A stretch of DNA of 21,020 bases from a virus, in the IMG/VR virus record IMGVR_UViG_3300018049_002076, positions 1 through 21,020 of that record; one strand, 5' to 3'. A model generated the notes under the pieces. It was not told where the DNA came from, did not search any database, and saw nothing but the letters and a program-made list of their open reading frames with translations. The position numbers and the translations under genes are program-made. Shown piece by piece: positions 1 through 7,903 of the stretch; the first letter of the stretch is position 1; each line of letters begins with the position of its first letter.

Positions 1-1584
1 ACCATCATGTCTATAGAGTTTTAAGTTTTCAGTATCTGCACTGTTTAACCAAACATCGCCATTTACCAAAGAACTAGAACCGTCGCTTTGAAGTGTTGGC
101 TCTGTTGCTTTAGTTTGGAAGTCAGTTGAAAGTGTTTGCCAGCCTGTACCATTGTGCTCAAGTAAATCAATATTTGTTGTGCTGATATCTGCATCGTACC
201 ATAGTGTACCGTCTAATGTTGAACCTACTGGTGCTGTTGCTTTTGCTTCGTACTCTGCCGCTTCCCAGTTAGTGTTAAGACCTGCACTCATATTAATTGC
301 ACCTAAACCGAAACTAGAATTACCTAATTTAAGTTCGATATCGTTACCCTCTGAGTTAACAAGTGTTACTACACCGTCAACATTACTTGCTGTAACTTGG
401 TTTGCGTATGTAGTTGAAGCATTTGCACTACCTAGTGCAGTGTTAATGTCTGCAACTATGTCGTCAATTGAACAATTACCACTTGTTTCTGATGTTAAAT
501 AAACATCAATATCAGCCGTGCCAGCATTTACATTTAAACTAAATGCTACGTCACTGCCAGATACCACAGAGTTAGAAACTGATGTGTCGCTTAATGCACT
601 GCTAGAAGCAACTGTTAATGTAGACTTTCCGTTCCATTCTCTTACAACAAATTCTGCTTCGCCGTCGTCGTTGGCGTCAAACCAAAGACTGCCTTTTACA
701 AGGGTGTCGCCAAATCCTGCTTTTGCACTTCTAGAATACAATCTAGTCTCATAGACTTGAGAAACAAATTGACTGCTGTTTGAATTGTATTTAGAAATAA
801 CTGGATTTGAGCCGCCTGCAGGCGCTGATGTAGACATATACATGTCGCCTGTTTGTAGCGGATTAGAATCTGATCTAGTTGAAGGCACACTTAAATGTGT
901 AGCAAACTGGAAATCTTTTGATGTTGCCGAATTCCAACCGCTAGTACCAATTTTGTACCATGTACCACTTGCTTTTTCCCAGAAAGAAACAGCATCTGCT
1001 GTAGTACCGTCTGAATTAAAATATTTAACACAGTACTCGCCGTCTTTACCGAATGCAGGTTTAGGTGTACCACCTACTGCAATGTCTGCACCTCTAGCAA
1101 CTAAAATGCTAGAAACGTTTTCAAATTTAGTACCGTTGTAAACTTTTAGACCCCACACAGATGTTCCTGAATCTAACCATAGTGTATCATTAGCAGGTGC
1201 GCCTGCTGGAGCACTTGAAGACGCTTCTAATTGAGAAAGGTCTACGTCTGCTCTTAATACATAAGCTCTGTTAGAAATACCAAGATAACTATATGCGGCT
1301 TGTAATCCATATTCGTTAGTTTCATGACCATGTTGTGGTGTTCCGCCAACTACTTTAAAATTTGGATTACCATATGCTTGTAATAACTCTCTCTGACTTG
1401 TAATCTGATAGAGTTTATTTGCTGTTGCTGATGTAGTATAAGTCGCTGTTGATGTACCGTCTGGTGCAGTCTTGTCTTGTGCTGTTGCAATAACTAGCAA
1501 AGGAACTGTACCCGCTCCGGCAGGAGCGTAAAAACTTTCATCTGAAACACTTATGCTAACACCAGGGCTCACTAATGTTGCCAT
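1..1584 (-). CDS. 18: Tail sheath protein, T4 gp18-like (3' end beyond left edge)
   Basis: The contractile sheath subunit polymerises around the tail tube and drives DNA injection. The frame is open from the ATG at 1584 to base 1, giving 528 residues and no stop, so the C-terminal part lies outside the window. The N-terminus (MATLVSPGVS, then DESFYAPAGAGTVPLLVIAT) is the typical start of sheath proteins in marine T4-like phages. A strong Shine-Dalgarno AGGAGA (1590-1595) sits 5 bases before the ATG. Residues 130-528 carry several loosely similar beta-rich segments with a small-residue/L-W-hydrophobic-D/N pattern (about 134-138, 298-303, 459-464, 509-513), often followed by an NG-x-x-W or NGT element. 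These look like surface decorations inserted in the sheath core. The gene has its own late promoter at 1633-1640. The family call is from memory of the family, not from a search. Confidence 0.88.
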   Translation of the reverse strand, partial: MATLVSPGVSISVSDESFYAPAGAGTVPLLVIATAQDKTAPDGTSTATYTTSATANKLYQITSQRELLQAYGNPNFKVVGGTPQHGHETNEYGLQAAYSYLGISNRAYVLRADVDLSQLEASSSAPAGAPANDTLWLDSGTSVWGLKVYNGTKFENVSSILVARGADIAVGGTPKPAFGKDGEYCVKYFNSDGTTADAVSFWEKASGTWYKIGTSGWNSATSKDFQFATHLSVPSTRSDSNPLQTGDMYMSTSAPAGGSNPVISKYNSNSSQFVSQVYETRLYSRSAKAGFGDTLVKGSLWFDANDDGEAEFVVREWNGKSTLTVASSSALSDTSVSNSVVSGSDVAFSLNVNAGTADIDVYLTSETSGNCSIDDIVADINTALGSANASTTYANQVTASNVDGVVTLVNSEGNDIELKLGNSSFGLGAINMSAGLNTNWEAAEYEAKATAPVGSTLDGTLWYDADISTTNIDLLEHNGTGWQTLSTDFQTKATEPTLQSDGSSSLVNGDVWLNSADTENLKLYRHDG

Positions 1585-1598
1585 AATAATCTCCTAAT

Positions 1599-1627
1599 CT
1601 AATATATTAGATACGATAAATTCGTAT
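1599..1627 (-). promoter_or_regulatory. Structured 5' leader of the sheath mRNA (hairpin plus palindrome)
   Basis: On the minus strand a perfect 6-bp stem (ATACGA, 5-base loop, TCGTAT; 1627 down to 1611) is followed immediately by the perfect 12-base palindrome CTAATATATTAG (1610-1599), and then by the AGGAGA ribosome site. The hairpin begins on the base predicted as transcript start from the late promoter at 1633-1640. It would therefore be a 5'-terminal stem-loop of a roughly 43-base leader. The repeats are seen directly; a role in mRNA stability or translation is inference. Confidence 0.5.
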
Positions 1628-1632
1628 GCTAT

Positions 1633-1640
1633 TATTTATC
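1633..1640 (-). promoter_or_regulatory. T4-type late promoter for the sheath gene
   Basis: GATAAATA followed by ATAGC, about 50 bases before the sheath ATG. The eight-base core matches the T4 late -10 element (TATAAATA) except for the first base, and it shares the longer context GATAAATA-(G/A)TAG with the gp13, gp14 and amidinotransferase sites. With T4 geometry (core centred near -10), transcription would start near 1627. Seen in sequence; promoter function inferred from recurrence and position. Confidence 0.75.
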
Positions 1641-1691
1641 TTTTTTAGGGTTTTTTGGTGTATTAAGGAAATTTAACGGTATTAGGCGATA

Positions 1692-2345
1692 TTAAACAAT
1701 TTTTAGTGCTGTTTTAAATAAGTCTTTGTGTATGTCAGCAATATTTTTCTTAAGTGATGTTATATCGCTATTGTTTTCTATAACAATGTCTACTGGGTAT
1801 CCTGCCCAGTTCCATTCACTTTCGTGTACTTCACGATATCTAGTTTCCATAATTTTTCTATTGATTGCATTAGTAGATGCTGTTTTAGCAATTTCAAACC
1901 AATCTGGTAACTCACCGCGTTGTACCCAAATAATTTTGCCGCCTAATTTTTTAATTAGATCGAGCTCATTTGTAAATCTTGCATCACTTACAACAACACA
2001 TCGCTCTTCTTGTTTTGCTCTCAGTCTGTATTCTAAACTGTCTATCCAAATATCTTCATGAAAATGGTTACGCATTACATCAGTTCCCATTAATTGTAAT
2101 GCTAGTCTAGGAGTAAAATGATCTATACCTGTTTTTTTACTCCAGTATATGTCTGGAGTTTCTCGCCATTCGCGACTTTCAACAGTGTCGCCTTCTAATA
2201 GTGATCTGTTCCAGCCAAACGTTGCACTAACTACATCTTTAAGTGGAGCGGCGAATGAATCTTGTACACAGCCGTATTTAACAAACTCTTTTGCTACTGT
2301 ATCTTTACCTGAGCCTATAAATCCTACTATGCCTAATAATTTCAT
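1692..2345 (-). CDS. 1: Deoxynucleoside monophosphate kinase, T4 gp1-like
   Basis: 217 residues. It would phosphorylate dNMPs to dNDPs to supply phage DNA synthesis in the cytoplasm. A Walker A P-loop lies at residues 8-16 (GFIGSGKDT), and the phage dNMP-kinase signature SDARFTNELDLIKKLGG, which follows the LID/base-binding region, lies near residue 120. T4 gp1 is slightly longer (241 aa). The ATG (2343-2345) overlaps the TAA of the upstream gp13-like gene in a TAATG junction, so the two are probably co-transcribed from the late promoter at 3109-3116 and translationally coupled. About 50 bases follow before the next promoter, with no clear intrinsic terminator. Pairing of a nucleotide-metabolism gene with a neck gene on one late transcript is unusual compared with T4. 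Confidence 0.85.
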   Translation of the reverse strand: MKLLGIVGFIGSGKDTVAKEFVKYGCVQDSFAAPLKDVVSATFGWNRSLLEGDTVESREWRETPDIYWSKKTGIDHFTPRLALQLMGTDVMRNHFHEDIWIDSLEYRLRAKQEERCVVVSDARFTNELDLIKKLGGKIIWVQRGELPDWFEIAKTASTNAINRKIMETRYREVHESEWNWAGYPVDIVIENNSDITSLKKNIADIHKDLFKTALKIV

Positions 2346-3103
2346 TAACCAATTACAAATCCGAGCGGATCGTTTCCTTCTTCCATTAAGTGTATCTGTT
2401 CGTTTAGTTTTTCTAGTTCTGCTTGTGCTTCTGATTTAAGTTCTGTGCCGTTTAACTGTATTGCGCCGCCAGCGCCTGGTAGACCCGAAGTATATTTACT
2501 TCTTGCTTCACCAAGCATGTATTTAGACTGCGAAAGTGTATATGCCGCTAACCAATCACTTGCATATACATCTTTAAGTAGTATACTTTCTGGGATGTAA
2601 TTGTATACACCTACTGCAACTTCTTCTTCGTGCCTAACATTTCTTAAGATTTTAAGAACTTTTGTATTTCTGTTCCAAAGAAAGTTGTACTCGCTACCAA
2701 ACACACGACCAATAGTTTCTTTGTATTGTGCAAATGCATCAAATACTGCAAGTCCGCCTATTTGTCCTGCTTGTAGCATGTACATGTTGTTAAATGCAAC
2801 ATCAAATGGATCAAAGTTGGTGCCACCGCCACTGTTAGTACCAATACCTCTGCGATAAAGTCTGCGTACTTCCATAACTTCATCAGGTAATGTGTATTCA
2901 GTCACATTTTCTTGCGTAGTAATAAAGATCATACTTTCTTCTACTGCACCCGAACTAAGTTGGCGGTATTTTGACAGTGCTTTTTTAATTGCAACGTCAT
3001 AATGCTCGCGATCAAGTTCAACATCAACTATGCCGTCTGCTAAACGTAGTTGTGTTTCTTTGATGAGCTCTTCTCTGCTGTTGTATCCGATATCATTTGC
3101 CAT
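2345..3103 (-). CDS. 13: Neck/head-completion protein, probable gp13-like
   Basis: 252 residues. Proteins of this type form the head-to-tail connector beneath the portal. The pattern fits marine T4-like gp13 homologues: an N-terminal helical part (EHYDVAIKKALSKYRQL), the strand TEYTLPDEVMEVRRLYRRG near residues 72-90, a DPFDVAFNNMYML segment, and a C-terminal helix after LPGAGGAIQLNGTEL and SEAQAELEKL. The ATG lies exactly 5 bases after a GATAAATA late-promoter core (3109-3116) and has no Shine-Dalgarno, so its mRNA may be leaderless. It shares a TAATG junction with the downstream dNMP kinase. The presence of gp14- and gp15-like genes at 15.4-17.8 kb supports a neck role, but gp13 specifically is a family-level judgement. 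A more generic connector protein is the alternative. Confidence 0.62.
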   Translation of the reverse strand: MANDIGYNSREELIKETQLRLADGIVDVELDREHYDVAIKKALSKYRQLSSGAVEESMIFITTQENVTEYTLPDEVMEVRRLYRRGIGTNSGGGTNFDPFDVAFNNMYMLQAGQIGGLAVFDAFAQYKETIGRVFGSEYNFLWNRNTKVLKILRNVRHEEEVAVGVYNYIPESILLKDVYASDWLAAYTLSQSKYMLGEARSKYTSGLPGAGGAIQLNGTELKSEAQAELEKLNEQIHLMEEGNDPLGFVIG

Positions 3104-3108
3104 ACTAC

Positions 3109-3116
3109 TATTTATC
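3109..3116 (-). promoter_or_regulatory. T4-type late promoter, 5 bases before the gp13-like ATG
   Basis: The minus strand reads GATAAATA-GTAGT-ATG, with no purine-rich ribosome site between core and start codon. It lies between the stop of the 379-aa gene (3127) and the gp13-like ATG (3103). The 16-base context is identical to the one before the gp14-like gene at 15428-15443. T4 late spacing puts transcript +1 on the A of the ATG. Confidence 0.78.
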
Positions 3117-3126
3117 TTCTTTTCAA

Positions 3127-4266
3127 TTAGAATGCTTTAAGTATGACTGTACTGTCGTTGAATCGGCCATTTAATTTTGTATCGGTAGTTTTAATTTCTT
3201 TAAATGCTTTTGTGTATTTGGTTTTTGCAGTACCTTTAAATAATTTTAATTGTTCTGCTGGTTTTCTAAGAGTCTTTTGGACACTTTTATTTGTATTGAA
3301 GTCTAGTATGCTTGTTCCTTTAACAGTTAATCCTGTTTTAAGATCATCAACAGTATATACACCAAGTTTTCTAGTTTTAGTATTGTAGACCCAAACTTCA
3401 GTGGCTTCAATTATATCTGTTGGATTGACACTCGCTATGCCCAATTCGGGGTCGTTAAGTTGATATTTTAATTTTGCTACTAATTTTTCTTTGCTAGGTG
3501 CTTTCTTAACTCGTGTTTTGCGTGTGGCTTTGCCTGTTTGCACAAACGTATCGCAAGCAGTATTTATTTTTTCAAAAAATGCTACATAATTCTCACGAGT
3601 CTTTTTATCAAAATTAGAGTAGGCTTCTTTAATGTACTCGTCTGACCATTCTTTGACTAGCAATGCTTCTTCGTATTGAGTTTGAAATTCTTCCTTGATA
3701 ATTTTAGCATGATTTGGTTTAATGCAACCGCCTTCATACGCTCTCATCTCATTATAGGGATCGAATTTTTTTAGATCAAAATCACCATCAACTAGTTGAT
3801 CAATATAATATTCCCATTCTGCCATAAGTGGTGTTACTTGCTGTTTCATTCTTTCTTGAATGCTTATAACAATTTTAGGCTTTTCATCTTCTTTCTTTTG
3901 TTTTTCTTCGATTATTTCTTCTGCTTTGTCTTGCAAACCAGGAATTTTATCTAGCAAATGCCTTCGTACATCAGGATGCATATATCCATTAGTCTTTGTC
4001 CAAATGTAAGTATGTTTAGCAAAAGTCCTAAACCAAACATCGGGCACTTTTTTTAGTTTCTTGATCAGTTCTTGGTCAAGGCCACTTTCTTTATCTAACC
4101 ATAAATTAACAGTTGCATCTGCTTTTTTATCTGCAATTTCGTAATGCACAAAGTATTCAAATTTTCGATAAAGAGATTGCTTTTCTTCTTCGGTTTTTAG
4201 ATTATTAATACTAAGCCAATCAGGCTCAGGCATTAAATATAAATTTTTGTTTTTTCTTTTAGCCAT
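3127..4266 (-). CDS. Unknown phage protein, 379 aa, lysine-rich
   Basis: I do not recognise a function. The protein is hydrophilic and strongly charged, with no signal peptide or membrane segment. It opens with a basic stretch (MAKRKNKN), has a Lys/Glu-rich probable coiled coil around residues 110-145, a central helical region with conserved-looking aromatic residues (MAEWEYYIDQL, EWSDEYIKEAYSNF), a basic linker (TRKTRVKKAPSKEK) near 250, and a C-terminal beta-rich part (ATEVWVYNTKTRKLGVYTVDD). That layout could suit a nucleic-acid-binding protein, but this is only impression. It starts 5 bases after the 76-aa gene and should share its transcript from the sigma70-type promoter at 4532-4559, which suggests expression before the late genes around it. 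Confidence 0.72.
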   Translation of the reverse strand: MAKRKNKNLYLMPEPDWLSINNLKTEEEKQSLYRKFEYFVHYEIADKKADATVNLWLDKESGLDQELIKKLKKVPDVWFRTFAKHTYIWTKTNGYMHPDVRRHLLDKIPGLQDKAEEIIEEKQKKEDEKPKIVISIQERMKQQVTPLMAEWEYYIDQLVDGDFDLKKFDPYNEMRAYEGGCIKPNHAKIIKEEFQTQYEEALLVKEWSDEYIKEAYSNFDKKTRENYVAFFEKINTACDTFVQTGKATRKTRVKKAPSKEKLVAKLKYQLNDPELGIASVNPTDIIEATEVWVYNTKTRKLGVYTVDDLKTGLTVKGTSILDFNTNKSVQKTLRKPAEQLKLFKGTAKTKYTKAFKEIKTTDTKLNGRFNDSTVILKAF

Positions 4267-4271
4267 ATTTC

Positions 4272-4502
4272 TCAGTCTTCAAAATTGTCGAAGGAAGGAT
4301 CTAAAAATGCGGCCTTGATTGGATCAGGCCAAGTTTCAAATCCTAATATGCTCTGTTTATCTTTTAGAGCACTTCTTTTTTTGTAAAACTGAGTAATACT
4401 TATCATTCCGGTAAAAATCCCTTCTTTTTTACCTGCATTATAAGAAAAAACGGTGTTTAATACTACAAATCCTATAAAAAGTGCGGCTGTTGCAAAATCC
4501 AT
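4272..4502 (-). CDS. Small membrane protein of unknown function, 76 aa
   Basis: One hydrophobic N-terminal helix (about residues 4-21, ATAALFIGFVVLNTVFSY) is followed by a basic patch (AGKK, and later YKKRSALKDK) and an acidic tail (DPSFDNFED). This predicts a single-pass inner-membrane protein with its C-terminal part in the cytoplasm by the positive-inside rule. A good ribosome site (AAGGAAG) lies 7 bases before the ATG. It is the first gene after the sigma70-like promoter at 4532-4559 and is followed 5 bases later by the 379-aa gene. No family is recognised. A role at the host membrane early in infection is possible but unsupported. Confidence 0.7.
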   Translation of the reverse strand: MDFATAALFIGFVVLNTVFSYNAGKKEGIFTGMISITQFYKKRSALKDKQSILGFETWPDPIKAAFLDPSFDNFED

Positions 4503-4531
4503 AGTGCTACTTCCTTATGAGTTAAAAGTTA

Positions 4532-4559
4532 ATTATAACATTACTTAGTTATTTGTCAA
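4532..4559 (-). promoter_or_regulatory. Near-perfect sigma70 promoter with extended -10
   Basis: On the minus strand TTGACA (4559-4554) is separated by 16 bases from TATAAT (4537-4532), and the -10 is preceded by TGT, giving an extended -10 TGTTATAAT. Both hexamers are exact consensus. The -35 overlaps the last codons of the radical SAM gene (ACTTGACAAATAA). Predicted start near 4525, 22 bases before the 76-aa ATG. This is the only clear host-type promoter seen; all others here are of the T4 late type. Confidence 0.8.
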
Positions 4560-6399
4560 GTATTTTATTAAGGTGCCAACTTTTACGTCTGTGGTAGTAC
4601 ATCAGATCTAAATGCTCTTCTAGAGATCTTGTTGTTTCTGGGTGTCGATCAGTCACTATAACTGTGTTGCCAAATGCATTAGATTTTAAATCTACAATGA
4701 CTGGGGCGTCTAGATATTTGCCAAACTGCTTGATTTGCAAATTTGTTAATCTCTTATAATCGCTAATTATATTGTTATCAACTTTGTCTTTTAAAAAGTT
4801 TGCTACTAAATCAACAAAATATTCGACTAAGTTGCTTTTTTGGATTGCAGGCATTAACGATTGAAACATTTGCCAACCTTCTAATGAGTAATTACCTAAC
4901 GTAACACCCATGTATCCTTTAACTTTCCATTGTTCTAAACCTAATTTAATTTGCTCAATCCATGAGGATAAATGTTTATCATCTTTTATTGCTTCAAACA
5001 AATCACTGTAAAAATCTATGTATTCTGTTTGTTTATTTTCATAAAAATATTTTGAGATCAAATTTGTTATTCCGTACATATGAAACCCAATAATAAACCA
5101 ACTTAGAATAGATGCTTCTATTAAATCTTCACGTGGCAATGTTTTTGTTGATTCTATTACTTCAACTGACTCTGCTAATCCGTCTTCGATGTCTTGTTTA
5201 AATGTTTTTGTGTGAACTCCGTAGAAAAAGTCGTAAGCCTTAAAAGTTTTAAGATCGTATTCGACTACTTGTTTAACGTACATAGGAGAGTTTATTATAA
5301 GTTGTAAATAATAAATGTCGTAATTAGTTATACCATTTTTCATTACATCATTTAATGTATTTTTCCAAGATAATTTTGTTTCACCAGGCATTCCTAATAT
5401 TAACTCTGTGGATATAGGCAGACGATTATCTTCTGCTAATTTCACAACTTCGTCTATTGTGTTTATTTTCATATTGCGCCTATCTATATTAGCAAGAACG
5501 TCCGAAGAAGTTGTTTGTAAACTTAAAATGATTCCAGATTGTATGTCCGCATCGGCAAACGTTTTAACAATGTCCACTACTGTTTTATTACTGTTTTTTG
5601 CATAACTCACACTAATACCACTAGGGTAACCATAACTTTCCTTACAGTCTACAATTATTTGTGCTATTTGTAGATCTCTATCTTTAAAAATACCAAAATT
5701 ACTAGATGTTAGCGATATAAAAGGTAATCTATTTTTTCCTACCCATTCTATTTCAGCATTAATTCTATCAAAATAAAGTTTATACATTTTACTTGCAGTT
5801 GCACTACCCCAATCACAAAAAGTACAACCATACGGACATCCACGATCAGTTTCAATAGTCGGAACCCATTCAATGTCAGGAAATTTTGCAATTAAGTTAT
5901 CGAAGAGTCCGTCCAAGTAAGGGCTAGGAAGATCTAAATCTTTAATTCTATCAAATTCATATTTTTTTTCTAGTTGTGTGCCTTCGATAAAATCTAGCAG
6001 AATTTTTTCTACTGCTAACTCTCCTTCTCCTATAACAATAGAATCTATGTAAGGATATTTTTCAAATAAAGCAGGATCGCGCCAAGGCGTTTCTGGTCCG
6101 CCTAGTATAATTTTTATATTAGGATATGATTGTTTTAATGTTTCAGCAAGTTTAAGAGAATATTTAATATTCCAGACATACACACTCAATAAGACAATGT
6201 CTATGCCGGCATGGTTTTTTACAACACTATCAATAGGGTCTCTTCGAAATGTTATGTTGCCTAAAGCAAAATTTTCTTTAATTTGTTGATTAAGTTGTAC
6301 ATAGGACCATAAGGCACCTACACTATAAGGTAAGTAAAAACTGTTTAAGTGCTTTGGTCCTGTTTGAAAATTAGGCTGTACAAGGCTAACATTATACAT
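4549..6399 (-). CDS. Large radical SAM enzyme with B12-binding-type N-terminal domain
   Basis: 616 residues. Radical SAM enzymes cleave S-adenosylmethionine at a [4Fe-4S] cluster to start radical chemistry. The CxxxCxxC cluster motif is intact (Cys188, Cys192, Cys195 in RGCPYGCTFCDWG). Residues 1-150 have the Rossmann-like layout of cobalamin-binding domains (IDIVLLSVYVWN, then IKIILGGPETPWRDP), but the DxHxxG cobalt-ligand motif is absent, so any B12 would bind base-off/His-off or not at all. PSPYLDG before the cluster is typical of BchE-like B12-radical SAM proteins. About 250 residues of unassigned helical sequence follow the barrel. It is last in the operon that starts with the amidinotransferase; its ATG shares TAATG with the epimerase stop, after an AAGGAAA ribosome site. 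The substrate is unknown; methylation or C-C chemistry on the operon's product is inference. Confidence 0.85.
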   Translation of the reverse strand: MYNVSLVQPNFQTGPKHLNSFYLPYSVGALWSYVQLNQQIKENFALGNITFRRDPIDSVVKNHAGIDIVLLSVYVWNIKYSLKLAETLKQSYPNIKIILGGPETPWRDPALFEKYPYIDSIVIGEGELAVEKILLDFIEGTQLEKKYEFDRIKDLDLPSPYLDGLFDNLIAKFPDIEWVPTIETDRGCPYGCTFCDWGSATASKMYKLYFDRINAEIEWVGKNRLPFISLTSSNFGIFKDRDLQIAQIIVDCKESYGYPSGISVSYAKNSNKTVVDIVKTFADADIQSGIILSLQTTSSDVLANIDRRNMKINTIDEVVKLAEDNRLPISTELILGMPGETKLSWKNTLNDVMKNGITNYDIYYLQLIINSPMYVKQVVEYDLKTFKAYDFFYGVHTKTFKQDIEDGLAESVEVIESTKTLPREDLIEASILSWFIIGFHMYGITNLISKYFYENKQTEYIDFYSDLFEAIKDDKHLSSWIEQIKLGLEQWKVKGYMGVTLGNYSLEGWQMFQSLMPAIQKSNLVEYFVDLVANFLKDKVDNNIISDYKRLTNLQIKQFGKYLDAPVIVDLKSNAFGNTVIVTDRHPETTRSLEEHLDLMYYHRRKSWHLNKILDK

Positions 6400-7355
6400 T
6401 ATTTTCCTTTAGAAAATCGCCTATCTTGATTGTGAGGTAGATTATTTTGTACAATATCTTTCCAGACTGCAATGGTTCTGTCTAGTCCTTCATTAAGACC
6501 AACTTTAGGTGCCCAGCCTAATCTAGTAGTAATCTTATGGTTAGTACTATTAAGCAGATAGATTTCGCCTGGTCTAGGTGGCTTAGTATTCCAGTTAATA
6601 TGTCCTGTCCAGCCAAGTTTACTTGCAATAAGAGTTACATAGTCTTTAATTTTAATTGCATTGTCTGGGCCAATACAGAAAATTTCTCCTTGACACTTGT
6701 CAGGATTTTCAATAACTGCTTGCCACGCATCAAGAAGATCGTCAATATAGATAAAGTTACGGTATGGTTCACCGTAGCCTAAATTGATTTCTTTTTCGTT
6801 TGTAAGCATTTGGTAGATAATTTGTTCTGTTACAAAGAAATTGTTATCTTTTCTTCCATACGCATTAGTCTGACGAATTGCGGTAAAGGGTAACCCATAA
6901 CTCCTATGGGCGTACTCAAGGTATTTCTCGCACCCATACTTAGCAACAGCATAAGGAGCATTGGGGTTTGGAGGTGTACTTTCATTAAATGCTATAATTC
7001 CTTCTTCTCTGCCTTCTCTAATAAGGTCACTAATTGGTTGCCAACCATACACTTCCATTGTACTAGCAAATACAAAGTTTTTTAAGTTTGGCAATGATGC
7101 GGCAATTTCAATTAAGTTTACTGTGCCCACATAATTAATTTCGCTAAATGTAATTTGCTCATAAAAACTATCTTGTACTTCTGTTCTTGCGGCTAAGTGT
7201 ACAATAATTTCAGGATCAAATTGTCTTATTTGAAACCCTACTTTGTCGTGATCTCTGAGATCGTGTTGTAAAAATTCTAGTTTGTGCTTGTCTTTAAGTC
7301 GTTCAACCATGTGCTGGCCGATAAAACCGTCTGCTCCTGTTATAAAAATTCTCAT
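6399..7355 (-). CDS. NAD-dependent epimerase/dehydratase (extended SDR, NDP-sugar type)
   Basis: 318 residues. Extended short-chain dehydrogenases of this type epimerise or dehydrate nucleotide sugars using bound NAD(P). Seen: the glycine-rich nucleotide motif GADGFIG (7-13), the HLAA motif (53-56), the catalytic Thr in FASTMEVYG (about 97-104), and the YxxxK pair Tyr135/Lys139 (PYAVAKYGCEKY). The C-terminal RPGEIY segment is typical of UDP-glucose 4-epimerase, dTDP-glucose dehydratase and GDP-mannose dehydratase relatives. The exact substrate cannot be read. The ATG overlaps the stop of the preceding oxygenase as ATGA, and its TAA overlaps the next ATG, so it is embedded in the six-gene operon. 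The missing nucleotide-sugar partners may be supplied by the host. Confidence 0.88.
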   Translation of the reverse strand: MRIFITGADGFIGQHMVERLKDKHKLEFLQHDLRDHDKVGFQIRQFDPEIIVHLAARTEVQDSFYEQITFSEINYVGTVNLIEIAASLPNLKNFVFASTMEVYGWQPISDLIREGREEGIIAFNESTPPNPNAPYAVAKYGCEKYLEYAHRSYGLPFTAIRQTNAYGRKDNNFFVTEQIIYQMLTNEKEINLGYGEPYRNFIYIDDLLDAWQAVIENPDKCQGEIFCIGPDNAIKIKDYVTLIASKLGWTGHINWNTKPPRPGEIYLLNSTNHKITTRLGWAPKVGLNEGLDRTIAVWKDIVQNNLPHNQDRRFSKGK

Positions 7356-7903
7356 GTGTAAATTCCTTTGTTTGCAAATCCAGATACCTGTAATGTATAT
7401 CTGTTTTCGTTACCTATATTTATTACTGAGTGAATCTTACCTAATTTAATAATAGCATAATCTCCTTTTTTATAATTAAAACAAATTGTGTTATCCATTT
7501 CAAAATAATGCCCGATCTTATGATCTTGTAAAAATAAATTTATTCTTACTGGTTCTTTATCGGTAATATCTATATTATTAACTCTGGCAAATTCTCGCAA
7601 TTTTAAAAATGCATCTCTGTGTGGTGGGATAAAAAATCCCGGTTCTATTAAATTAATTGTTACCATGCTATGCTCGATAGTGTTAGCAAACATGTCTTTT
7701 ATTTTATGAGCCCACTCAGGGCAATCGGATCCGAATGATTGATGAACTATTGCTGATTCTTGTTTTACTTTTGGTTTCGGTAATCCTAATTCCTCCCAAG
7801 TAAATTCTATATGGTGAGTTTCCTTAAATACTGTTTGATCTAACATTTCATCTGTTAAAAAATCAATATCTATATGACCTTTGATCAAACTATTATTGGT
7901 CAT
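7352..7903 (-). CDS. 2OG-Fe(II) oxygenase-like protein, third tandem paralogue
   Basis: 183 residues from the ATG at 7903. A longer in-frame start at 7927 would add eight residues that match nothing in the paralogues, so I prefer 7903, where the N-terminus (SLIKGHIDIDFLTDEML) aligns with its neighbours. It resembles aspartyl/asparaginyl beta-hydroxylase-type cupins: HxD iron ligands His95/Asp97 (PPHRDAF), distal His158 (KIHSVINIG), candidate 2-oxoglutarate Arg168, and the core PVRINLFLQD-x(4)-HYFEM. It is closest to the gene immediately upstream, sharing RINLFLQD, GHYFEM and KGDY. It overlaps that gene by 11 bases and the epimerase by 3. The substrate (protein side chain, small molecule or sugar) is unknown. 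Confidence 0.8.
   Translation of the reverse strand: MTNNSLIKGHIDIDFLTDEMLDQTVFKETHHIEFTWEELGLPKPKVKQESAIVHQSFGSDCPEWAHKIKDMFANTIEHSMVTINLIEPGFFIPPHRDAFLKLREFARVNNIDITDKEPVRINLFLQDHKIGHYFEMDNTICFNYKKGDYAIIKLGKIHSVINIGNENRYTLQVSGFANKGIYT

Noticed and set aside
152-1141. Open frames on both strands at 152-502, 518-754, 785-1141, 696-890 and 891-1073
   Set aside because: They are shadows of the tail sheath gene, which is open on the minus strand from 1584 to the window edge.
1641-1691. T-runs between dNMP kinase and sheath promoter as a terminator
   Set aside because: No stable GC stem precedes a T-run on the minus strand, so an intrinsic terminator is not supported.
3555-3580. AATAAATA-like string inside the 379-aa gene
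   Set aside because: It is in coding sequence, lacks the G/A-TAG context and has no gene start downstream at a sensible distance.
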